Source of the DNA: Cheiracanthium punctorium
Taxonomy: Eukaryota; Arthropoda; Arachnida; Araneae; Cheiracanthiidae
Length of the DNA: 64,000 nucleotides
Direction of reading: 5' to 3'
NCBI GenBank assembly: GCA_038373885.1
Contig: JAWZYV010018266.1
Span: 797,001-861,000, forward strand
The first letter of the stretch is position 1. Every line of letters begins with the position of its first letter. The notes under the pieces were generated by a model. The model searched no databases, was not told where the DNA came from, and saw only the letters and a program-made list of their open reading frames with translations. Both the position numbers and the translations under genes were made by a program. Positions 1-11,352 of this stretch are shown piece after piece.

Positions 1-779
1 GAATCTACTTTCAAAAGCACCGTTCAACTCACGTTCATAAATTTTGGAATGGCTAAAAAGTAATTTGTGTTCTGTTTTTGTTTTTTGTTTTTTTGTTTTT
101 TTTCCGAATACCGTACAAAATATCATTAAAGGAATAGTTTCTAGATATTTTTAGCAGCCATTGTATTTGTTTTTTTATAGCAAAGAAATGTTAAAATATT
201 AAAATGTTATTCCGCATACGCAGTTAGATAATGAATAATTAGATAAAAATTGTTAACTAAGAAATCCTTTAGACTATTTATTAACTTTCACCTTATTTTC
301 GAACAAATTTAATGAGAAACAACAATTAAAAAATGTATTTGTTGGTATCTAAACTACTGCTAGCATAGTTTATGTTGGTTTATGCTTTTTTGCGTTGCTG
401 GAATATAGACTTTAATGCTAGTCTAGAAAACAAATACCACCATGAACTTGGACTTGGGTTTTAATTAAATTGCATTAATAATTGTGTTTATATTATTTAA
501 AGCAAAATTTAGTCAATAATTTAAAAACGATATAAAAAATGATACGGAATTTAAATATGGTACATAAAACTATTCCTAGAAACTGTAGTCAGTTGTTCAT
601 TTTTGATTACAAAATACAGTGAGTAACTGTTTAATTTGATTAAAAACCACGGTCAAGAATTGCTTAATTTGATTTTTAAACAGGATAATTGACTTCAAGA
701 ATTATTGGCGCCGTTAATTTTCTTTAAAAAAATAAAAAAAATTATTTAATTATATTAATTATTTAAATATATTAATTAA
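1..779. other. no gene recognised
   Basis: AT-rich sequence with T- and A-runs (near 75-110 and 726-780). I see no coding signature, RNA gene or repeat structure. It serves as the flank of the Helitron-like element that begins at 780. Confidence 0.6.
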
Positions 780-2368
780 CTAGCTGAAGTACCCGTCCTC
801 GACGGGTTAGTGAATGAAAATTTCTAAAAAGCAAGAACTTTCGTCAGCATTGTAGGAGTACACAGAATGGATGTAGTATGTTGCCAAAGTAAAGAAAGCG
901 AAGTTATCATTTTCATGTATTGTTAAAATATTACAGGTTAGAGAGTCACTAAGTAATATCATTTCATTCGCTTTAGTCGTCATTATGGGATGCGCGGACG
1001 AATATTGACGCATATTGAAATAATTTTCGCAAAATCTTAAAATTTAATCAACATTTTTGAAAATTTGGAAGCCTAGAATTTAAGTTGAGTGACAACCTAT
1101 CCTGTCACCCAAATTCGTTTCATTCCCTGCAGTCTTTATTTCGTGATGCTGGAACAAATTTTCAGCATTTTAAAACGATTTTCGAAAAATCTCAAAATGT
1201 AAGCAAACTATTTTTAAAATTCAACGCCTATAAATTAAGATTAGCAACTACCTATCCTATCACTCAATTTTGTAACATTCGTATTAGTCATTATTACGTG
1301 ATGTTTGAAGAAATATAAACGTATTTAGAGAGAATTTTCACAAAATCTCAAAGTTTATGTTGAGCAACCATCTATCGTGTGACCCAATTTCATATTATTC
1401 GCTTTAGTCGTTATTACGTAATACGGGAACAAAGATTCACTCAGTTTTAAACGATTTTCACAAAATCTCGAAATCTGATGGATTTTCTTTTATTAGATGC
1501 TTATAGTTTAAGGTGAGTGACCACCTATCATTTCACCAAATATCATTTTTTCACCTTTGCAGTTATTACGTGATGTGCGAACACAAATTTACGCAGTTTG
1601 AAATGATTTTCGCAAAATTTCAAAATTCAATCAAGATTTTTTTTTTAAAATTCGACGCCTATGTTTTAAGTTGAGTGACCACCTATCATGACACCCAATT
1701 TCATATCATTCGCTTCAGTCGTTTTTACGTGATGCTTGAACACAAATTTATGCAGCTTGAAATGAGTTTTGCAAAATCTCAAAATCCAATCAAGATTTTT
1801 TAAAAATTGGATGCCTGTGTTTTATGTTGAGTGACCACCTATCATGTCACTCAATTTCATTTCATTCGCTTCAGTCGTTTTTATGTGATGCTTGAACACA
1901 AATTCACGCAGTTTGAAAGGATTTTCGCAAAATCTCAAAATCCAATCAAGATTTTTTAAAAATTGGACGCCTATGTTTTAAGTTGAGTGACCACCTATCA
2001 TGACACCCAATTTCATATCATTCGCTTCTGTCGTTTTTGCGTGATGCTTGAACACAAGATTACGAAGTTTGAACCGATTTTCGCAAAATCTGAAAATCTA
2101 ATCAAGATTTTTTAAAAATTCGACAACTATGTTTTAAGTTGAGTGACCACCTATCATGGCACCCAATTTCATATCATTCGCTTCAGTCATTTTTACGTGA
2201 TGCTTAAACAAAAAAAAAACCGTCACGGACAAAATGACAGAATGACAGACAGACAAACTTTTTTTTGAGGGTCGCATCGGATTCCCGGGTGCTTGAAACG
2301 GATAGAAATCGCAAAATTTTTGAATTCCAAGAAATGTACAGACAAAAGTCTAATTTTATTTATATGGA
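780..2368 (-). mobile_element. Helitron-like non-autonomous element carrying a minisatellite
   Basis: On the minus strand the element ends in a 7-bp hairpin (plus-strand arms 791-797 and 801-807), then a short spacer and CTAG (780-783), followed by T. That is the Helitron 3' end inserted between A and T. The opposite end reads TC on the minus strand (plus GA at 2367-2368), preceded by A, as expected of a Helitron 5' end. The interior is an array of ~156-bp repeats and has no coding capacity, so it would depend on a Rep/helicase encoded elsewhere. The terminal sequence is shared with elements at 50730 and 32352. The 3' end is well supported; the 5' end was chosen by motif only. Confidence 0.6.
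1080..2200. repeat. ~156-bp minisatellite, about eight units
   Basis: The phrase GTGACCACCTATCATG and variants recurs near 1087, 1244, 1362, 1515, 1673, 1829, 1985 and 2140. Spacings are about 153-158 bp, except one shortened unit of 118 bp. Each unit also carries TTCATATCATTCGC and GATTTTCGCAAAATC. The rightmost units resemble each other more than the leftmost do, which suggests recent expansion at one end. Short open frames across the array are by-products of the repeat. Confidence 0.85.
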
Positions 2369-2840
2369 TTATAAATAAATACTTTAATTAGTACTTTCAA
2401 TATTTTCATATAATTTTTATAAAATTTTTAAACGGGAGTTATACTTGGTTGATGAAGGTTCGAGATCTACGAATTTTAACCCTACTTTGAGGTTCTCATA
2501 CAACTAACCTCACTAAAATACCACTAACCTCAATTTATTGCAGTCAAAACTTTACTTTTCTACATTAATAACTTAAAGGGAAAAAATTATATATACATTT
2601 ATAAAGTTTTACATTTGCTTGCATTTCCCAAGAGGTTGCTCTGCCATATATGGTTGACTCAAAGCGTCCACAAAATGTGCGGCAATCTTATTACAAAGTA
2701 TTTTCATTCAAAATACATTGATATATAAATGGAGATAAAAGACATTTTATCACCATTTATATGCAGTAAATTTGTCATCATGTGTAACACGCAGGACTAC
2801 GTTAAACATTGAAGTTTAATTAAAATACATTTTAGAATTT
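2369..2840. other. no gene recognised
   Basis: AT-rich spacer between the Helitron-like element and the TA microsatellite. I see no open frame or repeat structure worth naming. Confidence 0.6.
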
Positions 2841-2841
2841 A

Positions 2842-3053
<212 letters not shown>

Positions 3054-3084
3054 TTTATGCATTTCTTTTAGCAGCTGAAGTATG

Positions 3085-3415
3085 CCTAACCTCTTCGTTC
3101 CAGAGATCCATGTATTTATATCATTTCTTTCCACAATTAAAACGATTCTTTAAGATTTTTTGTAGTTCTGTATAGATGTAGATATGGGTCAATGCTTTAA
3201 TTTTGATAAAAAAATTTAGCGTATATGAATGTTTAAATCCTACACACCGCCGTACAGATTTTTCTTTTTGCCGTTATATAAAAGAACATTCGTATGTGAA
3301 ATTTTATTTGTTTTCGAAATTCATATACAGCTGAAAAGAACCTATAGGCCCTCATTTACCTTTAAATGTGTCTTAACAGTCTTCTTCTATGAGTGATAAC
3401 ATTTTTTGTACTAAA
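3085..3415 (+). repeat. dispersed repeat, copy 1 (unclassified)
   Basis: This segment matches the reverse complement of 12296-12680. Shared blocks include CCTCTTCGTTCCAGAG, CGATTCTTTAAGATTTTTTG, AATCCTACACACCG and TTCGAAATTCAT, in the same order. A TA microsatellite lies beside each copy, upstream of this one and downstream of the other. There is no coding potential and I could not find termini, so the class is unknown. Confidence 0.7.
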
Positions 3416-4500
3416 ACACAGATTGCGAATTCGACGTTTATTCGAAATATTATTTTAAAATACGCTTTCTACTTGCCTTTTTTTAAGTGCAATTGCTTTT
3501 TTTAAATAATTATGAGATTTCTTTTTAATTTGATATGTGAAATTCTTGTCAGGTGTGAAGAGGTTAGAAATATTTTAAAAATATTTTCTGCACGGATGCT
3601 GCTAATATTTGTTCATAATTATTTTCAGAAATTTTAAACTCAATATTTTAAAACCAAGCACATTCAAAATTGTACATAATACACGTGTAATCGTATTAAA
3701 TTTTCAAGTTTGACATTTAGAGAAAACTGCATACCAATTTAAGAAATAATCCTTATTGCAATTTATACATCATTTCAAGATTCAGAATATGCTTATCACT
3801 GGAGAATATATGTTACATTTTACGAGATTAAAATAAGTATATTTTTACTACTATCCACTCTCTTTTGGGAAAACACACTGCAAACTTTCCAAAGCTATTG
3901 CATGACTAATTGTATAAATTATATGAGAAACAGGTGTAAGGTAAATGTTAGAAATTCCATTAGAGAAAGATGAAGCCATAAAGCTGGTTGAAAGCATCAT
4001 ATATTTAATTCACAGGTTGCATATTAATTGAAGTAAATTATTACTTTTCTCCGAAATAAAATATTTCAAAGGAATGTAATTATTAACAGGTGTATTCTAA
4101 AAATAAAACGTTGCAAATATGTACAGCTGTATGTAACGTATACATTAATTTACTTACGGTGTACGTAACGTATACTTTAATTTACAATTAATTTAATTTG
4201 CATAACGGGGCGTCTTCATATTTAATTCTGCATCAACTTCATTTTTCTCAATGGTAACATTTAATTTTGGCTTTATGAAACGAAAGAAAATCTTCAAATT
4301 ACCCTAAATATAAATTTTTACTAATTTTCTACGATAATTAACGGAGATATTGCGACTTATTTTTTGCGCAATTTTACTGAAAAACGTTATTTGCAGGTTC
4401 CAAACTTCTCGCCTTTCATTAATTTCGCTCGCAACAGTTAAAAGAAACGAATATTATTTACAGGGAAAATGCTGTTTCTATTGTTGAAGTTTTTGATACT
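3416..4500. other. no gene recognised
   Basis: AT-rich sequence without a convincing open frame. There is a short local repetition near 4125-4195, where a GTACGTAACGTATAC-like phrase occurs twice. Nothing else stands out. Confidence 0.55.
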
Positions 4501-4501
4501 G

Positions 4502-5420
4502 CCCAGGCAGCACATAAGATTAAATCAAGCTTGGCATTTCTTTGAATTTGACGTATTAATACAAGCTTGACAGTTCAATTCATTTTAAGCTTGCAGCAAG
4601 CTTGGAGAGGTCATTTGAATTGTCAAGCTTGAATACAACTTGATTACTGCTTGATTTGGAAAGCCACATCCACATAACAAATAATTTATCATCAGTCATA
4701 AATGTACTTGACCATAGAATTAAAAAAAAAGATTCTATATTTCCAAATATTGAAATTCCTCAAAATAAAATACAAATATACTACAAAATTGATTTCAAAA
4801 TCAGTCGTTTGTGGATTTTGGCCAATATTGCCCAGCATGAGTGCTACGATATTGAAAGTTTTAAAACGTGTGCTGCTTTTAACTTTATATTATGTTTATT
4901 TCCCTATTAATAGAGTCTATAAATCATACATAACATCATTTTAATTTTGATTCATCCCATGAAAAAATAAAAGAAACAGATCGGCATCGGGCACTGATCG
5001 ATCTCACCAGAAAACGGCGTGACAACCATAACAGTCACTTCAAACTTTAGTCATGCCAGCGCGAGGCAGATTGGCGGAATGGTTAGGACGCTGGCTTCCC
5101 AACTCTTAGTCCCGAGTTCGATCCCAGCCGCGGATGCTTGATGGAAACAGATTAAATTAACTTCAAAAACTCGTGGAAAAATAAAAATGTGGGGCGAGTT
5201 CGCCGACGGGCACCCCGTGTATTAAGGAAATTTTTTTTAGGAAATTCTTTTAAGCTTGCTATGTCAAGCTTAATGCAAGATGGGCAAGTGTAAACTTGAA
5301 CACTTGATTCACGCTTGCATTAAGCTTACACGCTTGAAATTTTCAAGCTTAATTCAAGTTTATTGACTTGATAAATCAAGCTTGCGGCAAGTTTGATGCA
5401 AGTTTGCTGTGCTGTGTGGG
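4502..5420 (+). mobile_element. CAAGCTTG-motif element with tRNA-like core (copy A)
   Basis: The segment begins CCCAGGCAGCACATAAG and ends GTGCTGTGTGGG, whose reverse complement CCCACACAGCAC matches the start imperfectly. Both flanks of the interior (about 4530-4650 and 5245-5405) are packed with AAGCTTG, CAAGCTTG and CTTGA/TCAAG variants in both orientations. The middle holds a non-coding body and a tRNA-like promoter (5072-5125). A second copy is found at 37689-38154 plus 48165-48490, so the composite transposed or was duplicated as a unit. I could not find a clear target duplication. The superfamily is unknown to me. Confidence 0.6.
5060..5235 (+). repeat. tRNA-derived SINE-like segment, copy A
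   Basis: This contains a Pol III box A-like sequence, TGGCGGAATGGTTAGG, at 5072-5087, and a box B-like sequence, GAGTTCGATCCC, at 5114-5125, spaced as in a tRNA. The loop between them contains CTTCCCAA, which would place CCC at the anticodon. The acceptor stem does not pair, so this is not a functional tRNA. A related copy lies at 48300-48490. It is embedded in the CAAGCTTG element; whether it inserted independently is unclear. Confidence 0.65.
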
Positions 5421-7158
5421 TGAGATTATCAGGGGTAGAAATTAGAATATTTAGTCAGTGACAGTGGTCTAAATGACCTGTGACTAAAAAATTTCCTTGA
5501 TCCGTATACATGATTTAAAGGAAAATTGCAAAACGACTGCTTACGATTTCGAAAATCTTTCTAATTTTGAATCTTTTGTTGAGTATTTGAAGGTTCTCTT
5601 AAACAGGTCAAATGTTGCCAGAAGTGGGAATCTGTTCTCTGCTCTTCTGACTACAAGCATGAAAGTTACTCAACTACGGTCGAACAAGAAGAATGGCTCC
5701 ATGATTGAAAATTTATTTGTTTCAATTTCATGAAAAAACGCAACTACTTTTTGCCGACCCAATATTATTACGGTTTTTGTTATTTCACTTTCTTAATTTA
5801 ATATTACTGTAAGCAGTGTGCAAAATTTTTATAAGACTTTTGGCGGCATTTTAATTTATAGTCAGATGAAAGTTTAGACAAAAAAAATATGATTTTGAAT
5901 GGTTCTTGCATGTTTGATAAGATAGGGCGAAGTCCAAAGACCTGATGTTTCAGATATTAGGATTGGCCAAATTCATTTTGGAATGTTAAGGATGTTAGTT
6001 TTCAGAAAAAGGACGTTGTATTAGAAGACATACATCTACAGCATCTAATTCTATACATGGAAAACATTTTATTTGGGGGAAACTAGTAGCGGATGCAACA
6101 AGAGACGCTTTATAGAATCACCATCAAGCTGTACAAACCTCCAATTTATTTGCCTCAAAATTTGCTATTTTTTAATACCGCTAAATTTTACTATTTTCGT
6201 GCAAAAGAAATCTAATTTAGGTTTATTTTAAGCAATTAAAAAAAAATGTCACTTAATAAATTTATGTACGGTCCCTTAACTCATGAAAGTAACACATTTT
6301 ATTTAACATAAATTGAATTGCTGAACCTAAAAATTTGAAATTTTGCATAGCCATGTAATATTACTTTCTGCATCTATTTCCATCGAAATTTGGCTAGGTC
6401 TCAATTCATATGTTTTTTAATATTAATATTTTATTAAAAATTAGAATAACAGCAAATTATGTTTCGGTCGTTTAGGTCCAATAGTACGAATAAAAATCAT
6501 CTTATTATTATCAATATTACACGAGATATGAATTAAAGTATGAAAAAAAATTAACATAGGGAGAGGGGGAATTTGGATACTCATAACTAGCTCAATTTCA
6601 GCTCAAATTTATTGAAAATTGGTGTCCTGGGTTAAAATGAGCTAAATTTTTGAAATATGAAGTGAAATAAATCTAGGGGTGCATACTGGAAAAAAAAATT
6701 GGTACGAATTTTAGCATGGACCTCTTATACATTTTTTTTATATATAGCAAATTAAAGTGTATGTCAATCATAAACGATTGGTGTATGTAACTTTGCTGTA
6801 CGACGGACGACGGCCGAAAAAAGTACAAGCTTTTTTTTTTCCAGCAGTACGTACAACTACTGAGCACATTTTCCAAAAACTATGAATTTCATATTCAGTT
6901 GAATATGCAAGCCGAATGTCGTGCAATTTTAGTGAACAAAAAAGCGTTTAAGAGCAATTTAAGTGATCTTACTTATTAAGGTTACATTGACTTATTTTTA
7001 GAATATATACATTCTTACGGATATATATTTTAAATATCAAAAATACATAAAATGTAGTGATCCATAACCTTGATATAATGGATTTTTGTGATGTCAATCT
7101 TAATCCCGAAAAGAATCTAAAAGGATTTCAGATTGTTTTTAAACGTAGATATTACTAT
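5421..7158. other. no gene recognised
   Basis: AT-rich sequence. A 78-codon open frame at 5497-5733 has no recognisable domain and no supporting context. An A-run occurs around 6237-6246. I see no repeat structure. Confidence 0.5.
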
Positions 7159-7160
7159 TA

Positions 7161-7934
7161 GGGTAGTTCCGAGAGAGATGGACTACGTTTTTTCTTCGTT
7201 CTCTAAAGGCCATATATATATATATTTTACTTTTCACAGTATATACATATAGTGTATGATATTTATTACAAAAATCTTAATGTAGAAGATCATATATGTA
7301 AAGGAATTTTTTTATGATTTTTAAAAATATTTACTATGTGATCCCTCCTCACCCTATCTACTGCGGGTGATATGGACCATGTGAATGAGAAAGATGGACC
7401 ACCATAAAATAATGAAAAAGTTGTTCATGTATTAAATTTATAAATGTTTATTTTCCTTACATGAAAATTAAAATTAACTTATTTCAATTAAATTAATTTT
7501 AATTTATTTATTAAGTTCACATGAATTACTATGTGGCATTTAATATATATGAAATTGTTTTTATGTTCTATGACTTAAGATTGGCGAAAACCTGGCCCAC
7601 GTCTCCAGCCTAGACTTGACCCATCTGTCTCGCCTAGGCGTGGTCTATCTCTCCCGATCGTCCGGATGACAAGTACAACCCACCTGACTCTATATTGTGG
7701 ATTTCACGTCGCCATTTTAGGTTATTTGGAAGCCTACATGTTCTCCGAGATTATATCACCAAAACTAGATAGATCACATATAAAATAAAACTTTTAATTG
7801 CAGAACTATAACCACATGAAAAAATATTTGACTCACCAATACTAACAATGATTATTAGCTGAAAAATTATTAAGTTTATTAGCCAATAGTGGCACGCCTT
7901 ACGAAATCTCTTTAAGTGTCTCACTGAATTACCC
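7161..7934. mobile_element. DNA transposon relic with TA target duplication
   Basis: The left end GGGTAGTTCCGAGAGAGA and the inverted right end (GGGTAATTCAGTGAGACA on the minus strand) form imperfect ~18-bp terminal inverted repeats. TA flanks the element on both sides (7159-7160 and 7935-7936), as in the Tc1/mariner/pogo group. The interior repeats phrases such as GATGGACCAC and has no open frame, so this looks like a non-autonomous derivative. The superfamily assignment rests only on the TA target site and size. Confidence 0.5.
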
Positions 7935-7936
7935 TA

Positions 7937-8093
7937 TGTATGGGTAACGTTATGGTCATAAATATGGTCTATAGTCTGAGTGTTACAATATTAAAAATAA
8001 TTTCAATATCTTTAAATATCTTCAAAACACGTTTAAATGCATCATGGCTCGATGGAAAACTTTTTCACACGGTATCGAGATAAATTCTCATGA

Positions 8094-8125
<32 letters not shown>

Positions 8126-9048
8126 AAAGTTATCCTGAATGCTACGATACTCTATTCTGTATAAATATTTTATTGAAATCGATATATTTAATGAATGAAT
8201 TTTATTTTAAAAAGTAGTAGAGCCTAATTTCTTTTTGTTTAGATGCAGAGAACTATTGTTGTTTTGTTATAAAAAAGTAAACAAAAAAAGAAATAAAATG
8301 CAGTACATTAAATCTATATGAAACACTTAATGTTTATACGAATTTATTATAGTAATTTTATACTATTAAAAACTTTGTCAGGTTAAACAAATGTCTGAAA
8401 GAAAAAAAAATCAATAGCAAAACAGAAACAAAAGACTAAACACTCTTTTAAGAATTCAAAATATGCGATAAAACACAGAAACACGCAATTTTTCTCTGTT
8501 TTATGCATAAGTTTTAGGGGACAGTGCATCCACATAATAAACATATTTGATTGTTTTTGTATGTAGTCAAAATGTTCATTTATTTATAATTTCATTTCAG
8601 TTGCGCAAAAGTTTCGCACTTAATGGGATTTTGTGGCACTAAACACGCAAAATTACAATTAAGCTTTAAAATATGTTTGTTGCGCACTCTTCTGAATATA
8701 AAAATGACGATGAAAAATGAAAGTTTCTTGAAGGAGATAATTTTTAAAGCAAGGTCTTGTCTACTTACTAATTTGTAGTATCGAAAGAGCAAAAAATAGG
8801 CAAGGTATATGGTTTGTGAACATTATAAGTAATTCTCATTAAATGAATACTTAGTGACGGCACATGCGCACATGTAGTTGATGTAAATAAAATACTATTT
8901 ATTTATTTTAAAACTATTTATATAATATTTTTAAATATGTGTCTTATGTATCTCAAAAATTGCAATTTGATGTATGTTGTTTGATATATATTACCCTTAA
9001 AATAAATAAATTAATTACAAATAGGAGTAATACCTGTATTTCGTCCAC
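7937..9048. other. no gene recognised; poly(A) tract
   Basis: AT-rich sequence containing a pure A-run of about 28 bases at 8093-8120. The run has no convincing retroposed body next to it. I found no genes and no terminal repeats. Confidence 0.55.
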
Positions 9049-9049
9049 A

Positions 9050-9438
9050 CCCCAGGCAGCAAGACATTACTCACTGAACATGTATTACGTTCAAACATTA
9101 TTTGAATAATCACAGAATATGCCTAGTAGCACAACTAGTTGAAAGAAACATTAAAAACGTGTTCTGAACGAGCTTTGAATGTTGTTTTTTGAACTGGTTG
9201 TGCTACTAGGGATTCGACATACTTCAATAACGTTCTATGAAAAATAATATACGCGCAGAGAACATTTTTAAAAATAAACTGAACATTTTCTGAACATTAA
9301 TAAACGTTCAGAGGACTTATGCTGTAAATCGTAATGCAAACCAGACAGCACGCATAGGTTCTCTGAACAGCTATTAACGTTCAGAGAATGTTTTCTGGAC
9401 GATTAGAGACGTTCAGAGAACCTGTGTGTACTGTGTGG
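9050..9438. mobile_element. short-motif element with CCCAGGCAGCA / CTGTGTGG ends
   Basis: The outer left end is CCCAGGCAGCAAG and the right end TACTGTGTGG. The interior contains many GTTCAGAGAAC, GAACATT and ACGTTC phrases in both orientations. A smaller element of the same style sits inside it at 9121-9211. Another possible complete unit is at 9343-9437: it begins CCAGACAGCACGCATAGG, and the reverse complement of its right end begins CCACACAGTACACACAGG, both followed by TTCTCTGAAC. The architecture resembles the 4502-5420 element, but the internal motif is different. Boundaries are approximate. Confidence 0.5.
9121..9211. mobile_element. 91-bp MITE-like element (GCACAACTAGTT ends)
   Basis: The left end CCTAGTAGCACAACTAGTT and the right end AACTGGTTGTGCTACTAGGG are inverted repeats of about 19-20 bp with one central mismatch. 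The ~50-bp interior holds GTTCTGAAC- and TTGAATGTTG-like phrases. It lies inside the larger 9050-9438 element and is closely related in its ends to the next element at 9451. Confidence 0.7.
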
Positions 9439-9450
9439 TAACAATCACAT

Positions 9451-9546
9451 CCCTAGTAGCACAGCTAGTTCAAAAAACATTTAAAACACATATTTTGAAT
9501 GTGAAAAAACGTGTTTGAATGTGTTGAATTAGTTGTGCTATTGGGG
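9451..9546. mobile_element. 96-bp MITE-like element (CCCTAGTAGCACA ends)
   Basis: It begins CCCTAGTAGCACAGCTAGTT and ends AATTAGTTGTGCTATTGGGG, inverted repeats of about 20 bp with a few mismatches. The interior repeats TTGAATGTG and its inverse. The right end (GTGCTATTGGGG) is shared with the unrelated-looking array that ends at 21677. No target duplication is obvious. Confidence 0.7.
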
Positions 9547-11298
9547 ATGCTTACACTGCTTTATAATTTGTTAATACTAAGATTTCGCCATGGAAATTGT
9601 ACTTACGTAACTTTACAGCCACACCCATTAATTCTGGATGCCTTTTTAAAAATAAATTTAATGTTCAATATTCCAATAAAATAAAATAGTTGCAGGAACT
9701 TATTCTTTATTTCAAAATTCTCAAACTCCAAACAAGAAAAATAAATACAGTTCATTTTCGAAAATGCAAATGATTTTCTGTAATCCTCTGGTAATGATAA
9801 AGACGTGTAAAATTAGTTGTGTGTAAAAATAGCTGACATATATGAACATTTGCATTAAAACATTTCTGAATCTTCCCAACTCTGTATTTTCGAGAATATT
9901 AAACATACATTCTTAACAATGTTTTAACTCGGTTTCGTATTAAATTAAAATGAAAATGCATATGAAATTTATCCGTTACATTAATAAGAAACAAAATTGA
10001 ACTTAACATAGCTGATTATATGTCATTTGTTTCTATGAATCATGTCTTTCGGTTTCTTAGGAAATCCAAAACCCCGCCAATCTGCCATGCAACTTTCAGT
10101 CAGATCATTATTCTTCAAAGTAATCTATCAAGCCTACCACTATTTCGCGGCAAATGTTCTTCTTTGACAAGGAGTTGGAGGTTAGAGGATACTCTTATTG
10201 CATAGACAATCTAAATAAACTGTGCATTACAGGTGATTTCACAAACATGGATTGAAAAACAATCGGTATATTTTATGTTGAAAAAATGTGACCAACGTTT
10301 TGAGAACATGAGCAGTTTCCAGGCTAGACAGAAATTCGATTCAACCATCACTGGCCAAGGCAAATTTTTCTTCACCTCCTAAAAAGATAAAATATGAATT
10401 GCTTGTCGAACAAATGATTTGACTGTCATTTATTAAATAATGAAAAGAATCATAGGATAATTAAGATGTTCTGTTTAAGAACATATATAAATATGGAATA
10501 TACTTCCATGTATAACTGTTTCGATACATAGATACTTTCAAAGAGCAAACACAGGGCTCTCTACATGCAGGCATTTCGACAGATAAAACAACACTTTCTA
10601 TTGTGTAGATGTACCGTTTCTTTTCTTTTTCAGCACAACTTGTAGTAGTATAGTAGATAGCTCTGCAGGAAGAAATACAGCGCATAGTAGATAGCTCTGT
10701 GTAGACCTCCAGCCTGCGTATGTTCTACGTAAACCTCCTATTTTCCCCTACGTTGTAAGAAAATTTGGCCGATTTCGTATCGCATAGTAGCTGGAAATCT
10801 CTGCTTCGGTTTGTCTTTTATCCATGCTTAAACACTTTAATGGACTTTGCTCTTTTATGTGTTGTCCTGTTTAGAAAATGTTAAATAAAATGTTTTTTTA
10901 ATGTACATTTGTTGTTCTTATTTCTATTGTTTTGCATGTTTCTGTTTTGTGCAAGTTTTTTTTTCCTTTTTTCGTTATTTTTTTCTATATTTTATTTTAT
11001 TTTTATTCTATATTTTTTATCTATCATCTCCGACTCTCTTATTCTTCCTAATTTCTTCCTCTTTCCGTCTTCCTATTCGGAACTCGCTCTTCTCTTTACT
11101 TTTTCAGTCCCCAGATACAGTCTGTGTGTCAATTTTTTTTTTCAAAACACGTTTCCAGATTGATAAGTACCTTTTATTTGAAATATTTTACAAAGTTTAA
11201 ATTATTTCAGAATTATTACTTTTTTACATATTGTTGTGCATTTTGATCAATTTGCTCGAATAGAAAGGCAATATTATCAACATTTGTTCGAATAAAAT
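9547..11298. other. no gene recognised; pyrimidine-rich tract
   Basis: AT-rich sequence. From about 10940 to 11110 the plus strand is dominated by T and C (TTTTTTTTCC, TTCTTCCTAATTTCTTCC), giving spurious Phe/Ser/Leu-rich open frames. A repeated phrase, ATAGTAGATAGCTCTG, occurs near 10650 and 10685. There are no domains or RNA genes. Confidence 0.55.
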
Positions 11299-11352
11299 TA
11301 CCGTAGTATGTATATAAATGCATACTTCTATATTTATATACATACTGCGGTA
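11299..11352. repeat. small inverted repeat (hairpin)
   Basis: The arms TACCGTAGTATGTATATAAA and TTTATATACATACTGCGGTA pair over about 20 bp with one mismatch, around a ~12-base spacer. It could be the remnant of a mini element or a simple cruciform. No promoter or processing signal is visible. Confidence 0.7.

Noticed and set aside
1080..2200. CRISPR-like array
   Set aside because: The whole 156-bp unit repeats with no unique spacers, inside a eukaryotic Helitron-like element; it is a minisatellite.
5072..5145. A functional tRNA gene
   Set aside because: Box A and box B are present but the acceptor stem does not pair and a related copy shows the same embedded context, so it is SINE-like.
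7093..7160. Hairpin or riboswitch-like structure upstream of the 7161 element
   Set aside because: No stable pairing beyond AT-rich chance complementarity.
10901..11200. Phe/Ser/Leu-rich frames resembling a membrane protein
   Set aside because: Explained by a T- and C-rich tract; two frames are open at once and no start or splice context supports them.
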